The notes under the pieces: model-generated | Told to the model about the DNA's origin: nothing | The model's database searches: none | What the model saw: the letters and a program-made list of their open reading frames with translations, nothing else | Position numbers and translations under genes: made by a program | Shown: piece by piece, positions 9,192 to 18,120 of the stretch | Numbering within the stretch: the first letter of the stretch is position 1 | Layout: each line of letters begins with the position of its first letter | NCBI GenBank assembly: GCA_046349595.1 | Contig: JAXMCA010000002.1 | Coordinates: 930,001 to 994,000, forward strand | Length of the DNA: 64,000 bases | Origin: JACRLW01 sp046349595 | GTDB taxonomy: Bacteria; Planctomycetota; UBA1135; UBA2386 | Direction: 5' to 3'

Positions 9192-10930
9192 CGCTTCCCC
9201 TTCCCCTTCTTCGTCTTCTTCTCTGCATCAAAGAGCGGGAGCTGCTGCATCGTGGGGGCAGCCACTTTGGTTGACCGCTTGCTTCGCTTGGGTGGAGGTG
9301 CGGGCGTGGTCGCCTCCGTGGTCGGGGCTTCCGCGTCTCCGGCCTCTTCCGCTTGTGGGAGTGCTTGAACGTTGAGGCTGTAATCGTCCCGACCCCACTC
9401 GCACCGATGCAGGACTGCCTGCGGGATCTTCTTCAGGGTCAGGTTCGCGAAGTCGTCGCGCTTGCCTCGGAACGCTCCGCAGCAGATCAGCAGCGTGCGC
9501 TGCGGCCCGACCTGCTCGCTAATGAACTGAAGCTGGGCACGGCTGAGGTTCTGCGTTGTGATGTAGACAAAGTCGGTCTCGGTTGAACGACCGTGCATCC
9601 AGAACGTCTCAGGGTCGGGCTCGTAGCGGAAGCCTTCGAGCTTGCACATGGCCTCGGCCAGCATCGCGGCGTTGTAGCTCTTGCTGACGACCCAGTTGCC
9701 CCACTGGTCCTTCTCCAGGAGGGAGGGGGCGAGGCGGTAGAAGCGAAACCCTCCGCCACCCTTCCAGTTGGCCTGCGCACCCATACCTCCCTTGTCTGAA
9801 CCGTCAACGATGTTGCGCATTCGCGGCACGATGTGGGTCGTGCAGTGATCGCCGAGTTCAACCATCAGCCATCTGCGGCCGAGCTTGTGAGCGACAGCTC
9901 CAGTTGTTCCAGATCCAGCAAAGGAATCGAGGACGAGATCGCCGGGGTCGGTGGCGATGCTCAGGATGCGCTCGATTAGGCGCTCCGGCTTCGGAGTTGC
10001 GAAGATGCCGTCGCGGCCGAAGATGCGCGCGCTCTCCTGCTTTGCTTCGCGGTTGTCGCCAACCTCTTCGTTGAGCCAGACCGTGTTGGGAACGAGGCCG
10101 CCAAGCTCGCTGCGGAACCGCTTTCGGAAGGGGAATGTGCGACCGGTTTTGCCCCACCACAGCCGATTGTCTTTCCGAAGCTCTTCGAAGGAGTCGCGAG
10201 ACAGACTCCACCATCGGTTCTCGCGTGGCTCGAAGCGATCGCCGTGGGGGCCTACGACCTCGAACTTTCCGTCGCTGTAAGGCTTCGCGGCAGTGAGATC
10301 GGAGCGTCTCCATTCGCCTCGGGGGTCCTCATCTGGATTCCAGAAGTCGGCATCGCTCGCGGCAGTGCGTGCGACGGTGTTGCGACGCCACGATGCCAAG
10401 TCGCGTGCGAAGACAAGGATGAAGTCGTGATCGGTTGCCAGATACTTGGCCGAGTTGTTTCTCGCGTGGTTCTTCTGCCAGATGACCGTGGCAACGAAGT
10501 TGCTGCGGCCAAAAACCTCATCGCACATCACCTTCAGGTAGTGGGCCTCGTTGTCGTCGATCGAGATCCAAAGTGATCCGTCGATGGTCAGGAGATCGCG
10601 CAGGCACGTGATTCTGTCCCGCATGAGGGATAGCCACGTGGAGTGCTCGACACCGTCGTCGTAGTGACGGAATGCAGATCCGGTGTTGTAGGGAGGGTCG
10701 ATGAAGGCACATCGAACTGACCCTGCGTAGCCTTGCTCCAGTGCCTTCAACGCCAGCAGGTTGTCCCCGTGGATCAGCAGGTTGTCGAACTGGTCGTTCT
10801 CGCTGACGCGCTTCGGCGCGTGGTAGGACAGATCCGGGTCCTCCAGCAGGATGCGTGGCTCCAGTCGTGGTCGCTCATCCTTGCCGATCCAGGTCAGTTC
10901 GAGTTTCTGTCGTCTCTCGGGCATGTTCAT
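9188..10930 (-). CDS. Type III-like (beta-class) site-specific DNA-methyltransferase
   Basis: A 580-residue protein. The catalytic motif IV, DPPYNTGS, sits at about 78-85, and the AdoMet-binding motif FAGSGTTGA at 337-345. Catalytic motif before AdoMet motif is the beta-class order, as in type III Mod subunits; DPPY favours N6-adenine. The long region between (about 150-330) would hold the target-recognition part. The last 60 residues are Pro/Lys-rich and look disordered (KRSKRSTKVAAP, EKKTKKGKGKR). Both junctions with its neighbours are ATGA overlaps (10927-10930 with SNF2, 9188-9191 with Res). The likely role is to mark host DNA so the helicase-nuclease partners spare it; the recognition site cannot be read from the sequence. 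Confidence 0.88.
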   Translation of the reverse strand: MNMPERRQKLELTWIGKDERPRLEPRILLEDPDLSYHAPKRVSENDQFDNLLIHGDNLLALKALEQGYAGSVRCAFIDPPYNTGSAFRHYDDGVEHSTWLSLMRDRITCLRDLLTIDGSLWISIDDNEAHYLKVMCDEVFGRSNFVATVIWQKNHARNNSAKYLATDHDFILVFARDLASWRRNTVARTAASDADFWNPDEDPRGEWRRSDLTAAKPYSDGKFEVVGPHGDRFEPRENRWWSLSRDSFEELRKDNRLWWGKTGRTFPFRKRFRSELGGLVPNTVWLNEEVGDNREAKQESARIFGRDGIFATPKPERLIERILSIATDPGDLVLDSFAGSGTTGAVAHKLGRRWLMVELGDHCTTHIVPRMRNIVDGSDKGGMGAQANWKGGGGFRFYRLAPSLLEKDQWGNWVVSKSYNAAMLAEAMCKLEGFRYEPDPETFWMHGRSTETDFVYITTQNLSRAQLQFISEQVGPQRTLLICCGAFRGKRDDFANLTLKKIPQAVLHRCEWGRDDYSLNVQALPQAEEAGDAEAPTTEATTPAPPPKRSKRSTKVAAPTMQQLPLFDAEKKTKKGKGKR

Positions 10931-13827
10931 TCCGTCGTTCCACTGGGGCCGGGTAGCACCCAGCGAATCGTGAAGAGGGTCTCGCGCTCGATCTTCGTGC
11001 GAAGCTGCTGCTCGATCTCCTCGATCAGTTGGGTTCGCCGCTGGTCGACCTCGTCTTGCGCCTCGAAGAGCTGGCGTCGCTGCTGACTGCGGCGCTGCTC
11101 CAGTTGCTTGATGCGTCGCTGCGCCTGGAGCTTGTCCGCGAGGGAGACCTGCACCTTGGACTCCTTGCGAGCGGCACGGATCTCGGCGTCCAGCTCCTTC
11201 AGCTCGCGTTCGAGCGTCAGCTTGAGATCCTCTGCCCAGCGGTCGAGCTTCTCGGCCTCTTCCTCGAAGTGCGCCGCGTTGCGCGTCGCAAGATCGTCCA
11301 CGCGGGAAGCCTCATGTCTGGCGAGTGCGGCTTGAAGCTGCTGCTGAACCTGGGGAGGCACAGCCACCTGTCCTCGTGTGCTGGCGGGAACCGCAAGGAT
11401 CCGTAGTCCCCACTCCTCGTCCAGCGTTTCGGGGGCGTTCGCCTCTCCATCGGCGATCGCAGCGACGAGCACATGTTCCTCGTCGTCGATCGACGCGATC
11501 CGCAGCTTGGTAGCCGTGAGCCACCCGGACTGGCCCAGCCGCTGCGCGAGCACGGCTACTGGCGCACCGTAGCCCGAGTAGTCGAAGACAAGTTCTGTGG
11601 TGGGCAGATCGCGCTGGTGCGCGCGCTCGATGATCGCGGCTGCGAGCGGGTGGTCCGTCCGGAAGAAGTGATCTCCCCTTTGCTCGGCGTCCTTCCAGTC
11701 CAGGTTGTAGTTGCCGGGTCGGCCGAGCGGTTCGGCCTTCGGCGCGTAGCAGAAGCGCGCCGAGCCTGCCTGGAACTCGGCGTCACTACGCAACTCGATC
11801 TCAGCGAGCGATAGGAGCCGACGGGCACGTTCGTCCAGGGCTGCCCGGGCTTCGTCACGATGCACGCGGAGGCGCTCGTGAACCTCTTCGTCAAAGTTGT
11901 CGAGCACGGCTTGGCGCGTTCTCGCGAGGCGATCCTGGATCTGCTCATCGAGGTCTGCCTGGAGCTTTGCGAAGCCGTCCGCGATCTCCGCTTCAGTGCG
12001 GCACTGCTGGTAGATGTCAGCGATCCGTCGCTCGACATCGACGCCGGATTCGAGCGCGCCGAGAACTTGATCGCTGGTGCCGAACACGCCGTCGAACAGA
12101 TGCAGCTTCTCGTCGAGCAACTCGAACACGCGCTGATCAGCAGCGTTCCTGCGATTGAGGAAGTTGACGACGACGACATCGTGCTTCTGTCCGTAGCGAT
12201 GGCAGCGACCGATGCGCTGCTCGATGCGCTGCGGGTTCCACGGCAAGTCGAAGCTGACGACGAGGGAACAGAACTGGAGGTTGACACCCTCCGCCGCAGC
12301 CTCCGTTGCGACGAGGAGGGACGCGCGCTCTCGGAACTCCTCGACGATCGCGGCCTTCACGTCGACGGGCCGGCTGCCGCTGACGATGTCCTCTCCCTCG
12401 TGCCTGACGAGCCACTGCTTGTAGATCTGCTTGCTGCGTTCGTCAGCGTTGCTGCCGTTCAGGATGACGACCTGCCCCTCGTAGCCAGACTGCTCCAGCA
12501 GGCCGAACAGGTAGGTCTGCGTGCGCTGGGACTCCGTGAAAATGACCGCCTTACGAGCTGCGCCTAGTTGCGCCGTCTGCTGGAACGCGGCTGCAAGGGC
12601 TTCGCGTAGCGCGTTGCCCTTGGCGTTGTGCTGGATGCTCTCGGCGAGCGCGAGGTAGCCCTTCAGTGCTCCGATCTCCGCGCGCAGCCGCTGTTCGTCT
12701 GTTGCCGGGGTTGTCGCCGGCTCGGGGTTGTCGTCCCACTCCTCTCGCAGCTCCTCCAGAGCGTCGTAGTCTGCGGCGATCGGGTCCTCTTCATCCGGGG
12801 CGGTGCTCGCTCTGACATCAGCCAGTTGCTGTTCGAGTCGCCTGACCAGGGATCGCAGCGTGCCCGCGATCGCGAAGCTGGAGGAAGCGAGCAGCTTGCG
12901 CAGGACCATCGTCATGAGCATCCGCTGCGCCGACGGCAGGGCGAACAGCTCGTCGCGTTGCAGGTAGTCGGAGACCTCGTGGTAGAGCCGCTGCTCCTCG
13001 TCGGTCGGATAGAAGTCCCAGGTGATCGGGATGCGTCGCGTGAAGCGGATGTATTCCAGGACCTGCCGCCGAAGTGTGCGGTGGCAGACCGGGGCAAGGC
13101 GGCGACGAAGATCGAGGTTCCGTAGCTCCTCGTTGTCGCCGCGAAGGAACTGCTCGCGGAACGAGGGCTCGTCACCGAAGACGTGCTCGTCGATGAAGCT
13201 GACCAATCCGAACAGCTCCATCAGGCTGTTCTGGAGCGGGGTCGCGGTGAGCAGGACCTTGGGCGGCGTGCGCAGCGTGTCGCGCAGCGTGCGCGCCATC
13301 TTGTTGCTGGTCTTGTAGACGTTGCGTAGCCGGTGCGACTCGTCGATCACGACGAGGTCCCACGGGACGCGCGCCACTTGCTCAGCCTTGTTGGCGGCGA
13401 AGTGGTAGGAACAGATGACGATCTGGTCGTCGGGCTCGAATGGGTTTGCAACGCCGGCCTTCAGGCGGCGGTTGAAGCTCGCGGCATCGAGGACCGTGGC
13501 CGGGATGCTGAACTTCTCGGCGATCTCCTGCGCCCACTGCTTGCGGAGCGTCGCCGGGACGATGACCAGGATGCGGCGATGGCGTTCCGCCCAACTCTGG
13601 GCGATCACGAGCCCGGCCTCGATCGTCTTCCCGAGCCCCACCTCGTCGGCGAGAACAACCCCCTTCGAGAGGGGTGATCGGACCGCGAACAAGGCGGCGT
13701 CGACCTGATGCGGGTTGAGGTCGACGCGGGAATTCGAGATGGACCGTGAGAGCTGGCCGACGGTGCCTGCCGGCCCCCGGAGCGTGAGCTGCGTCGCCAG
13801 CAGCTTGGCGTGGTAGGCCGTGGTCAC
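10927..13827 (-). CDS. SNF2-family helicase (HepA/RapA/DrmD-like)
   Basis: First gene of the three-gene operon, 966 residues from the GTG chosen at 13827. That start places MTTAYHAKLLATQL at the N-terminus, just before the conserved NPHQVDAALFA. The open frame continues to 14031, but the extra 68 residues are Arg/Pro-rich and look non-coding. Walker A is DEVGLGKT (61-68) and the DEAH-type box is DESH (162-165). The second lobe contains VILNGSNADERSK and IGRCHRYGQKHDVVVVNF, the SNF2 motif VI form. The last 200 residues are a charged coiled coil. Proteins of this type remodel protein-DNA complexes; DrmD of class 1 DISARM is a close functional comparison, but no DUF1998 (DrmB) or phospholipase D (DrmC) partner is present in the window. 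Confidence 0.85.
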   Translation of the reverse strand: MTTAYHAKLLATQLTLRGPAGTVGQLSRSISNSRVDLNPHQVDAALFAVRSPLSKGVVLADEVGLGKTIEAGLVIAQSWAERHRRILVIVPATLRKQWAQEIAEKFSIPATVLDAASFNRRLKAGVANPFEPDDQIVICSYHFAANKAEQVARVPWDLVVIDESHRLRNVYKTSNKMARTLRDTLRTPPKVLLTATPLQNSLMELFGLVSFIDEHVFGDEPSFREQFLRGDNEELRNLDLRRRLAPVCHRTLRRQVLEYIRFTRRIPITWDFYPTDEEQRLYHEVSDYLQRDELFALPSAQRMLMTMVLRKLLASSSFAIAGTLRSLVRRLEQQLADVRASTAPDEEDPIAADYDALEELREEWDDNPEPATTPATDEQRLRAEIGALKGYLALAESIQHNAKGNALREALAAAFQQTAQLGAARKAVIFTESQRTQTYLFGLLEQSGYEGQVVILNGSNADERSKQIYKQWLVRHEGEDIVSGSRPVDVKAAIVEEFRERASLLVATEAAAEGVNLQFCSLVVSFDLPWNPQRIEQRIGRCHRYGQKHDVVVVNFLNRRNAADQRVFELLDEKLHLFDGVFGTSDQVLGALESGVDVERRIADIYQQCRTEAEIADGFAKLQADLDEQIQDRLARTRQAVLDNFDEEVHERLRVHRDEARAALDERARRLLSLAEIELRSDAEFQAGSARFCYAPKAEPLGRPGNYNLDWKDAEQRGDHFFRTDHPLAAAIIERAHQRDLPTTELVFDYSGYGAPVAVLAQRLGQSGWLTATKLRIASIDDEEHVLVAAIADGEANAPETLDEEWGLRILAVPASTRGQVAVPPQVQQQLQAALARHEASRVDDLATRNAAHFEEEAEKLDRWAEDLKLTLERELKELDAEIRAARKESKVQVSLADKLQAQRRIKQLEQRRSQQRRQLFEAQDEVDQRRTQLIEEIEQQLRTKIERETLFTIRWVLPGPSGTTE

Positions 13828-14092
13828 CGACGTCGATCTGCCGCGTACCCCTGCCGGCCCAGGGAGAACCAGCGAGAGCCCCGCTCTCGCACGACGCGGG
13901 AAGCCCGGGCTGGTGCTGGCCGAGCGTGACGGTGGTGTTCGCGGGATGAGGCCATGGACGAAGCTGCGGTCGGGGCACGGGAGGGGACGGCGACGACCGA
14001 TAGCTCCCGCGCTCCTCGCCCGACACCGCACCGAGTAGAGCCCGCGCGGCGCGGAAGATCCAGCGGAACGAGCGGCCGGCGACCGACTCCAT
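13828..14092. other. Intergenic region upstream of the SNF2 operon
   Basis: No convincing gene on either strand. The SNF2 frame stays open here but reads Arg/Pro/Ser-rich sequence without family features. The promoter of the SNF2-methyltransferase-Res operon should lie in this stretch, but I could not pick clear -35/-10 boxes. Confidence 0.4.
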
Positions 14093-14575
14093 TTGACGGA
14101 GTGTCACCGGTCGACGGCGGCCGGGACAGCTTCAGCCGGAGCCGACCAGTCCCTTGCGCGTCGCGCACCAGCTCGCATCGTCGGAAAAGCCCCGCCGGTC
14201 CAAGGGCCCAACGGCGCGACGCAGGGGCGACGACGCAGGGTTTGGATTCAGTCGATCTACGGGGCCTATTCGATCAACGTCGCCGACACCGCACGCTGTA
14301 GGGGGGTGCTCGACCTGGAATCGCTGATGGTGTGCGCACGGCCAGGGCATTTGGATTCGCTGCGCGGTGTGCTTCCCGTGGTCGCGGAGTCCCCCGTGAT
14401 CGAGACGCCGCAGGGTGATTGTCGGTGGCGCGTCGTTACGCAGAAGGCAGTCATCTCGCGATTCGTCGCCGACTTGGTCGCCAGGGTGGACCACGCCAAC
14501 TTCAAGACTGCTTGGAACGGGCGCGCGCTGTCCGGAAAATCCGCCGAGCCATCCTGCAAGGAGATCGATACCTAA
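14093..14575 (+). CDS. Conserved hypothetical protein of about 110 residues, start unresolved
   Basis: The convincing part begins at about 14240 and reads VWIQSIYGAYSIN, then GVLDLESLMVCARPGHLDSL, VIETPQGDCRWRV and LVARVDHANFKTAW. This matches the layout of a short uncharacterised family: a WxxTxxGFFSxV start, a variable middle, a RARxxxHLxxL motif, and a final VDxxNFK block. No ATG, GTG or TTG lies close upstream in frame; the first is the ATG at 14093, whose intervening residues are Arg/Pro-rich and unlikely to be coding. Either an unusual start is used or the 5' end is damaged. The C-terminus is also short: the family usually continues past NFK with a further helix. No function is known to me. 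Confidence 0.4.
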   Translation: MTECHRSTAAGTASAGADQSLARRAPARIVGKAPPVQGPNGATQGRRRRVWIQSIYGAYSINVADTARCRGVLDLESLMVCARPGHLDSLRGVLPVVAESPVIETPQGDCRWRVVTQKAVISRFVADLVARVDHANFKTAWNGRALSGKSAEPSCKEIDT

Positions 14576-14735
14576 TCCGGGCACTCCGCGAATGCTGGCC
14601 CGTTCCCGCCGGCCGAGTCCGCCCCCGAGTGAGGCGCGCATTCCCTCCAGCATCTGACCTCTGAGCCGGCGGCTCCAGGTCGCCGAGGTCAGCGTCTCCG
14701 ACCGGGTCCAGACCAGCCCCCTCGGCCCGCTCTCC

Positions 14736-14762
14736 ACCGTTGACCAACGGTGTTTCAACGGT
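14736..14762. promoter_or_regulatory. Three half-sites of an ACCGTTG palindrome
   Basis: ACCGTTG (14736-14742), two bases, CAACGGT (14745-14751), four bases, and CAACGGT again (14756-14762). The first two form a perfect 7-bp inverted repeat; the third repeats the right arm on an 11-base pitch, about one helical turn. This is the layout of a dimer-binding operator with an extra half-site. It lies about 215 bases before the ParB-like methyltransferase gene. Confidence 0.35.
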
Positions 14763-14974
14763 GAGCCGGGGAGTTCCGCCCGGCTCCTCGATCCCCCGAG
14801 ACGCAGAGGACGGATCCGGCTCGGACCCGGTCCGTGGCCCTCTCGGTCCGGCCAGATCGCCACCCTTTCTCCCCCGCCCCTTGCAACATCCGGTCCATGC
14901 GGTAGACATCTGACTTCCCGAGCCACCACTCCAAGGTCACCTCCAAGCGGCTCCCTTCCGCGAGGTTCACCGCC

Positions 14975-16273
14975 TTGGAGTCACCCACCGCACTGCCGAC
15001 CGAGCTGGTCCCGATCGACCAGCTGTTCTGCTCGCCCACCAACCCGCGCCACAACGACGCCGCGGTGCCGCACGTGGTCGCCTCGCTGCGCCGCTTCGGC
15101 TGGCAGCAGCCGATCGTGGCGCGGCGCTCGGGCGAGGTCGTGGCGGGCAACACGCGCCTGAAGGCCGCGCAACAGCTCCACATGACCGAGGTGCCGGTGT
15201 GGTGGTTCGAGGGCAGCGATCTCGAGGCCGTCGCGTTCGGGATCGCGGACAACAGAACTCACGAGTACGCGGACTGGGATGAGCCGGTCCTCGCGCGGCT
15301 CCTGCAGCAACTGCGCGAGGAGGACGCGCTCGAGGGCGTGGGCTACGACGACGCGGAGATCGACCGCCTGCTCGCCGAACTCGATGATCAGGTCAGCGAC
15401 GTCGGCGACGACGCACCTGTCGAGCCCCCCGAGACCGCCACCACGCGCCGTGGCGATCTCTGGATCCTGGGCGAGCACCGCCTGCTCTGCGGCGACAGCA
15501 CCAACAACGACGACGTCACGCGTCTGATGGCTGGCGAGCGCGCCGTGCTGCTCGCGACCGACCCGCCCTACTTGGTCAGCTACCAAGGCGGCAACCACCC
15601 GCAGAGCACGGTCAACAAGCCCGACGTGAAGGACAAGCACTGGGACGACTACGTCGATCCCGAGAGCAGCGTCGACTTCTTCGCGACCTTCCTGCGCGTG
15701 GCGCTGCGCCACTGCATCGATCGCGTGCCGGTCTACCAGTGGCACGCGACGCGGCGCCAGGCTCTGGTCGAGCAGGCCTGGCAGCAGAACGGCTTGCTCG
15801 TGCACCAGACCATCGTGTGGGCCAAGGCGCGCGGCGTGCTCACGCACTCGCACTTCTTGTGGAGCCACGAGCCCGCGTTCTACGGCTGGCCCGAGGGCTC
15901 GATGCCCGACAAGGATCGCCGCCCGGACCCCGGCGATCGCACGGTGTGGGAGATCGACCAGCAGGGCCAGAACGACGGCATCCATCCGACCCAGAAGCCC
16001 TTGGAGATCTTCGAGCGCCCGATCCGCTACCACACGCGTCGCGGCGAGGTCGTGCTCGAACCGTTCAGCGGCAGCGGCTCGCAGATCATCGCGGCTGAGC
16101 GCCATGGGCGTCGCTGCTTCGCGATGGAGCTGTCGCCGGCCTTCGTCGATGCAGCTCTGCTCCGTTGGGAGAATGCGACCGGCCAGCAGGCCACCCTGGA
16201 CGGCGATGGACGAAGCTTCGCCGAGATCACCACCGAGCGCCGCGCGACGGAGACCAGCGCCGAGGAGCCGTGA
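14975..16273 (+). CDS. ParB-like domain fused to DNA (adenine) methyltransferase
   Basis: 432 residues. Residues about 8-110 form a ParB/sulfiredoxin-like domain (LVPIDQLFCSPTNPRHND, GEVVAGNTRLKAAQQL, ADNRTHEYADWD). A methyltransferase domain follows, with DPPYLVSYQGG near 196 as catalytic motif and FSGSGSQIIAAERHGRRCFA near 358 as AdoMet motif. Fusions of this kind are widespread on phages and integrative elements, where they usually act as orphan methyltransferases that protect or regulate the element. The start used is TTG at 14975; the next in-frame candidates are further inside the ParB domain. The stop overlaps the GTG start of the DUF5681 gene (GTGA), so the two are translated together. 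No cognate nuclease is adjacent. Confidence 0.85.
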   Translation: MESPTALPTELVPIDQLFCSPTNPRHNDAAVPHVVASLRRFGWQQPIVARRSGEVVAGNTRLKAAQQLHMTEVPVWWFEGSDLEAVAFGIADNRTHEYADWDEPVLARLLQQLREEDALEGVGYDDAEIDRLLAELDDQVSDVGDDAPVEPPETATTRRGDLWILGEHRLLCGDSTNNDDVTRLMAGERAVLLATDPPYLVSYQGGNHPQSTVNKPDVKDKHWDDYVDPESSVDFFATFLRVALRHCIDRVPVYQWHATRRQALVEQAWQQNGLLVHQTIVWAKARGVLTHSHFLWSHEPAFYGWPEGSMPDKDRRPDPGDRTVWEIDQQGQNDGIHPTQKPLEIFERPIRYHTRRGEVVLEPFSGSGSQIIAAERHGRRCFAMELSPAFVDAALLRWENATGQQATLDGDGRSFAEITTERRATETSAEEP

Positions 16274-16761
16274 GCGACCGCACCAACGAGAACGGCCGCG
16301 ACCATGGAGGTCGCTTCGCGAAGGGCAACCCGGGCGGCCCGGGTGGCCCCCGCAAGCGCAGCTTCGAGCTGCGGCGCGCCGCGGAGGAAGCCGTCACGCC
16401 CGAACATGTGCAGGCGCTGATCCGCAAGGCCATCCGCCTGGGACTTGAAGGCAACATCCACGCGATCCGCCTCGTCCTGGAGCGCGTGACCGGACGCCCT
16501 GCGGAAGCACCGCAAGACGCCGCACCGCTCGGAATCACCCTGCCGGCGCTCCGCGCTGTCGAAGACTGCAACCGCGCCCTCGACTCGATCACGGACGGCC
16601 TGTGCCAGGGCACCATCGACCGCGACTCGGCAACCGTCCTGATCGAGCTGGTGCAGACCCGCATCAAGGCCATCGAACTCGGCGAGCTCGAACAGCGACT
16701 CTCCAACCTCGAAGCCGACGCCGAGGCGACCGGCATGCGGGGTCGTCCGCGTCGCGCGTGA
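16270..16761 (+). CDS. DUF5681 phage-type protein
   Basis: 163 residues from a GTG that overlaps the methyltransferase stop. The N-terminus has the Gly-rich signature RFAKGNPGGPGGPRKRSFEL, followed by a helical region (AAEEAVTPEHVQALIRKAIR, IHAIRLVLERVTGRPAEA). DUF5681 genes normally stand beside terminase or portal genes of tailed phages and related elements. Here no terminase follows, so the phage module is incomplete. The molecular role of the domain is not established. Confidence 0.7.
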   Translation: MSDRTNENGRDHGGRFAKGNPGGPGGPRKRSFELRRAAEEAVTPEHVQALIRKAIRLGLEGNIHAIRLVLERVTGRPAEAPQDAAPLGITLPALRAVEDCNRALDSITDGLCQGTIDRDSATVLIELVQTRIKAIELGELEQRLSNLEADAEATGMRGRPRRA

Positions 16762-16764
16762 CCC

Positions 16765-17622
16765 ATGAAGCGTGGACTACGAGATCGCGTCGATCGTCTT
16801 GGCCAGACCCTTGCGCTGCGCCCGATCCCGGCCACAGCGATCGACCAGGCATTCGAGCACTTCCGCGGCACCGGGGTGCTGCCCGACAACCAGCGCCTCG
16901 CGCACGAGGTCGCGCGGCTGACGCTGAACGGTCGGCCCAAGCCATTCCAGGGGCCCGGGGACCTGCGCGCGGCAATTGCCAGGCTGGGGTTCATCGCGAA
17001 GGAGCTGCCGGACGAAGCACACGATCCTTCGCCACCGCCGCCGCGAAACCGACTGCGCGGGGTGCTGTTCGACGAGGCCGTGCATGGCAGTCCCGCTGTG
17101 CGAGAGGCTGCTCGCCTGGCGCTACAGCTACAGGTCCAGGCCGGGGTCGACGTGACCGCCGACACCTTCCTCGCCGATCGGCCGCCGCCTGACTTCGGCT
17201 GCCTCGGGCTCCACCTGCTCGGCTTTCCCGAGTGCGTCGCGGTCCCACCGTACGAGGCGCAGGCGCATCGACTCTTCGCGCGACAGGCGGCGATCCGCGA
17301 GCGCATCGATCACGACGACCCGAACGCCTTCGAGTCGATCGCAGCCGCGATCCGGCGCTTCCGCGCGACCGCGGAACTACCTGAGGACGAGCTGCTGCGC
17401 GAGTGCGTCCTCGCCGACACCGAGTTCGTCGCCTTGATCCGGCACATGATCGGAGAGGGCGACGCCGAGCTGATCGCGATGCTCGATCACGTGGCGACCG
17501 CCAACCACTCGGCGCGAACCGCGCCTCTCCAACACCTCCAGGGGCTCGTTCGAGCCGGTCGCCTGTTCCACCGAGAGCACGAAGTCGACTCGGAGTCCGA
17601 TCAGGACACGTGGTCTTTCTAA
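16765..17622 (+). CDS. Hypothetical protein of the integrative element
   Basis: 285 residues from an ATG three bases after the DUF5681 stop, so almost certainly in the same operon. It is mostly helical and hydrophilic, with no signal peptide, membrane segment or recognised motif. The tail is acidic (HREHEVDSESDQDTWSF). I do not recognise the family. Position after ParB-methyltransferase and DUF5681 suggests an accessory phage or element function. Confidence 0.6.
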   Translation: MKRGLRDRVDRLGQTLALRPIPATAIDQAFEHFRGTGVLPDNQRLAHEVARLTLNGRPKPFQGPGDLRAAIARLGFIAKELPDEAHDPSPPPPRNRLRGVLFDEAVHGSPAVREAARLALQLQVQAGVDVTADTFLADRPPPDFGCLGLHLLGFPECVAVPPYEAQAHRLFARQAAIRERIDHDDPNAFESIAAAIRRFRATAELPEDELLRECVLADTEFVALIRHMIGEGDAELIAMLDHVATANHSARTAPLQHLQGLVRAGRLFHREHEVDSESDQDTWSF

Positions 17623-17715
17623 TGCACCGTCTTGGCGCCCAGGCACGAAATGATCCCCGGATTAAGGCATTGGCGCTTGAATCCCGGACACTCCATCGGT
17701 GATAAGGACCCTGTT

Positions 17716-18120
17716 ATGGCAAGTGACAAAGGCAAGAATGCTTTCGCGTTCGTCAAGGACTACCTCGGCAAGAAGAAGGACGCGTCCTTCGCGGAGGTGG
17801 CCGAGGCCGCGAAATCGGCCGGACACAAGATCTATCCAATCGTCTACGGGCGCGCGCAGTTGCTGCTTGGGCACGTGAAGGCGGGCAAGAAGGCGGCGAA
17901 GAAGAAGATCGCGGCGAAGCGCGGCCCTGGCCGTCCCGCCAAGAACGCGGCGACCCGTGCGATGCCCGCACGCCGTGGGCCAGGTCGACCGCCGAAGGCC
18001 GCTGCGGGCAACGTCGGCGGGCTGGACGGACTGGTCGCGCATGTGCGTGGCCTCGAGCGCGAGCGGGATCAGCTGCGCTCCACCATCGAGAAGCTGCGCG
18101 GACTGCTCGACAACGTCTGA
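17716..18120 (+). CDS. AT-hook DNA-binding protein (nucleoid-associated type)
   Basis: 134 residues from the ATG at 17716, with AAGGA about 8 bases upstream; the frame is open for 84 bases before it but lacks coding look. The N-terminal part (FAFVKDYLGKKKDASFAEVA) is a small helical domain. A Lys-rich hinge (KAGKKAAKKKIAAK) leads to two AT-hook cores, RGPGRPAK (about 74-81) and RRGPGRPPK (about 92-100). A C-terminal coiled coil follows (GLERERDQLRSTIEKLRGLL), probably for dimerisation. The layout (oligomerisation helix plus GRP hooks) resembles H-NS/Lsr2 analogues and other xenogeneic silencers in plan though not in sequence. It likely binds AT-rich minor groove, and may control genes of the element or the less GC-rich cargo nearby. 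Confidence 0.7.
   Translation: MASDKGKNAFAFVKDYLGKKKDASFAEVAEAAKSAGHKIYPIVYGRAQLLLGHVKAGKKAAKKKIAAKRGPGRPAKNAATRAMPARRGPGRPPKAAAGNVGGLDGLVAHVRGLERERDQLRSTIEKLRGLLDNV

Noticed and set aside
6486..13827. Classical class 1 DISARM locus
   Set aside because: Neither a DUF1998 (DrmB) nor a phospholipase-D (DrmC) gene is present, and the methyltransferase is of type III Mod form.
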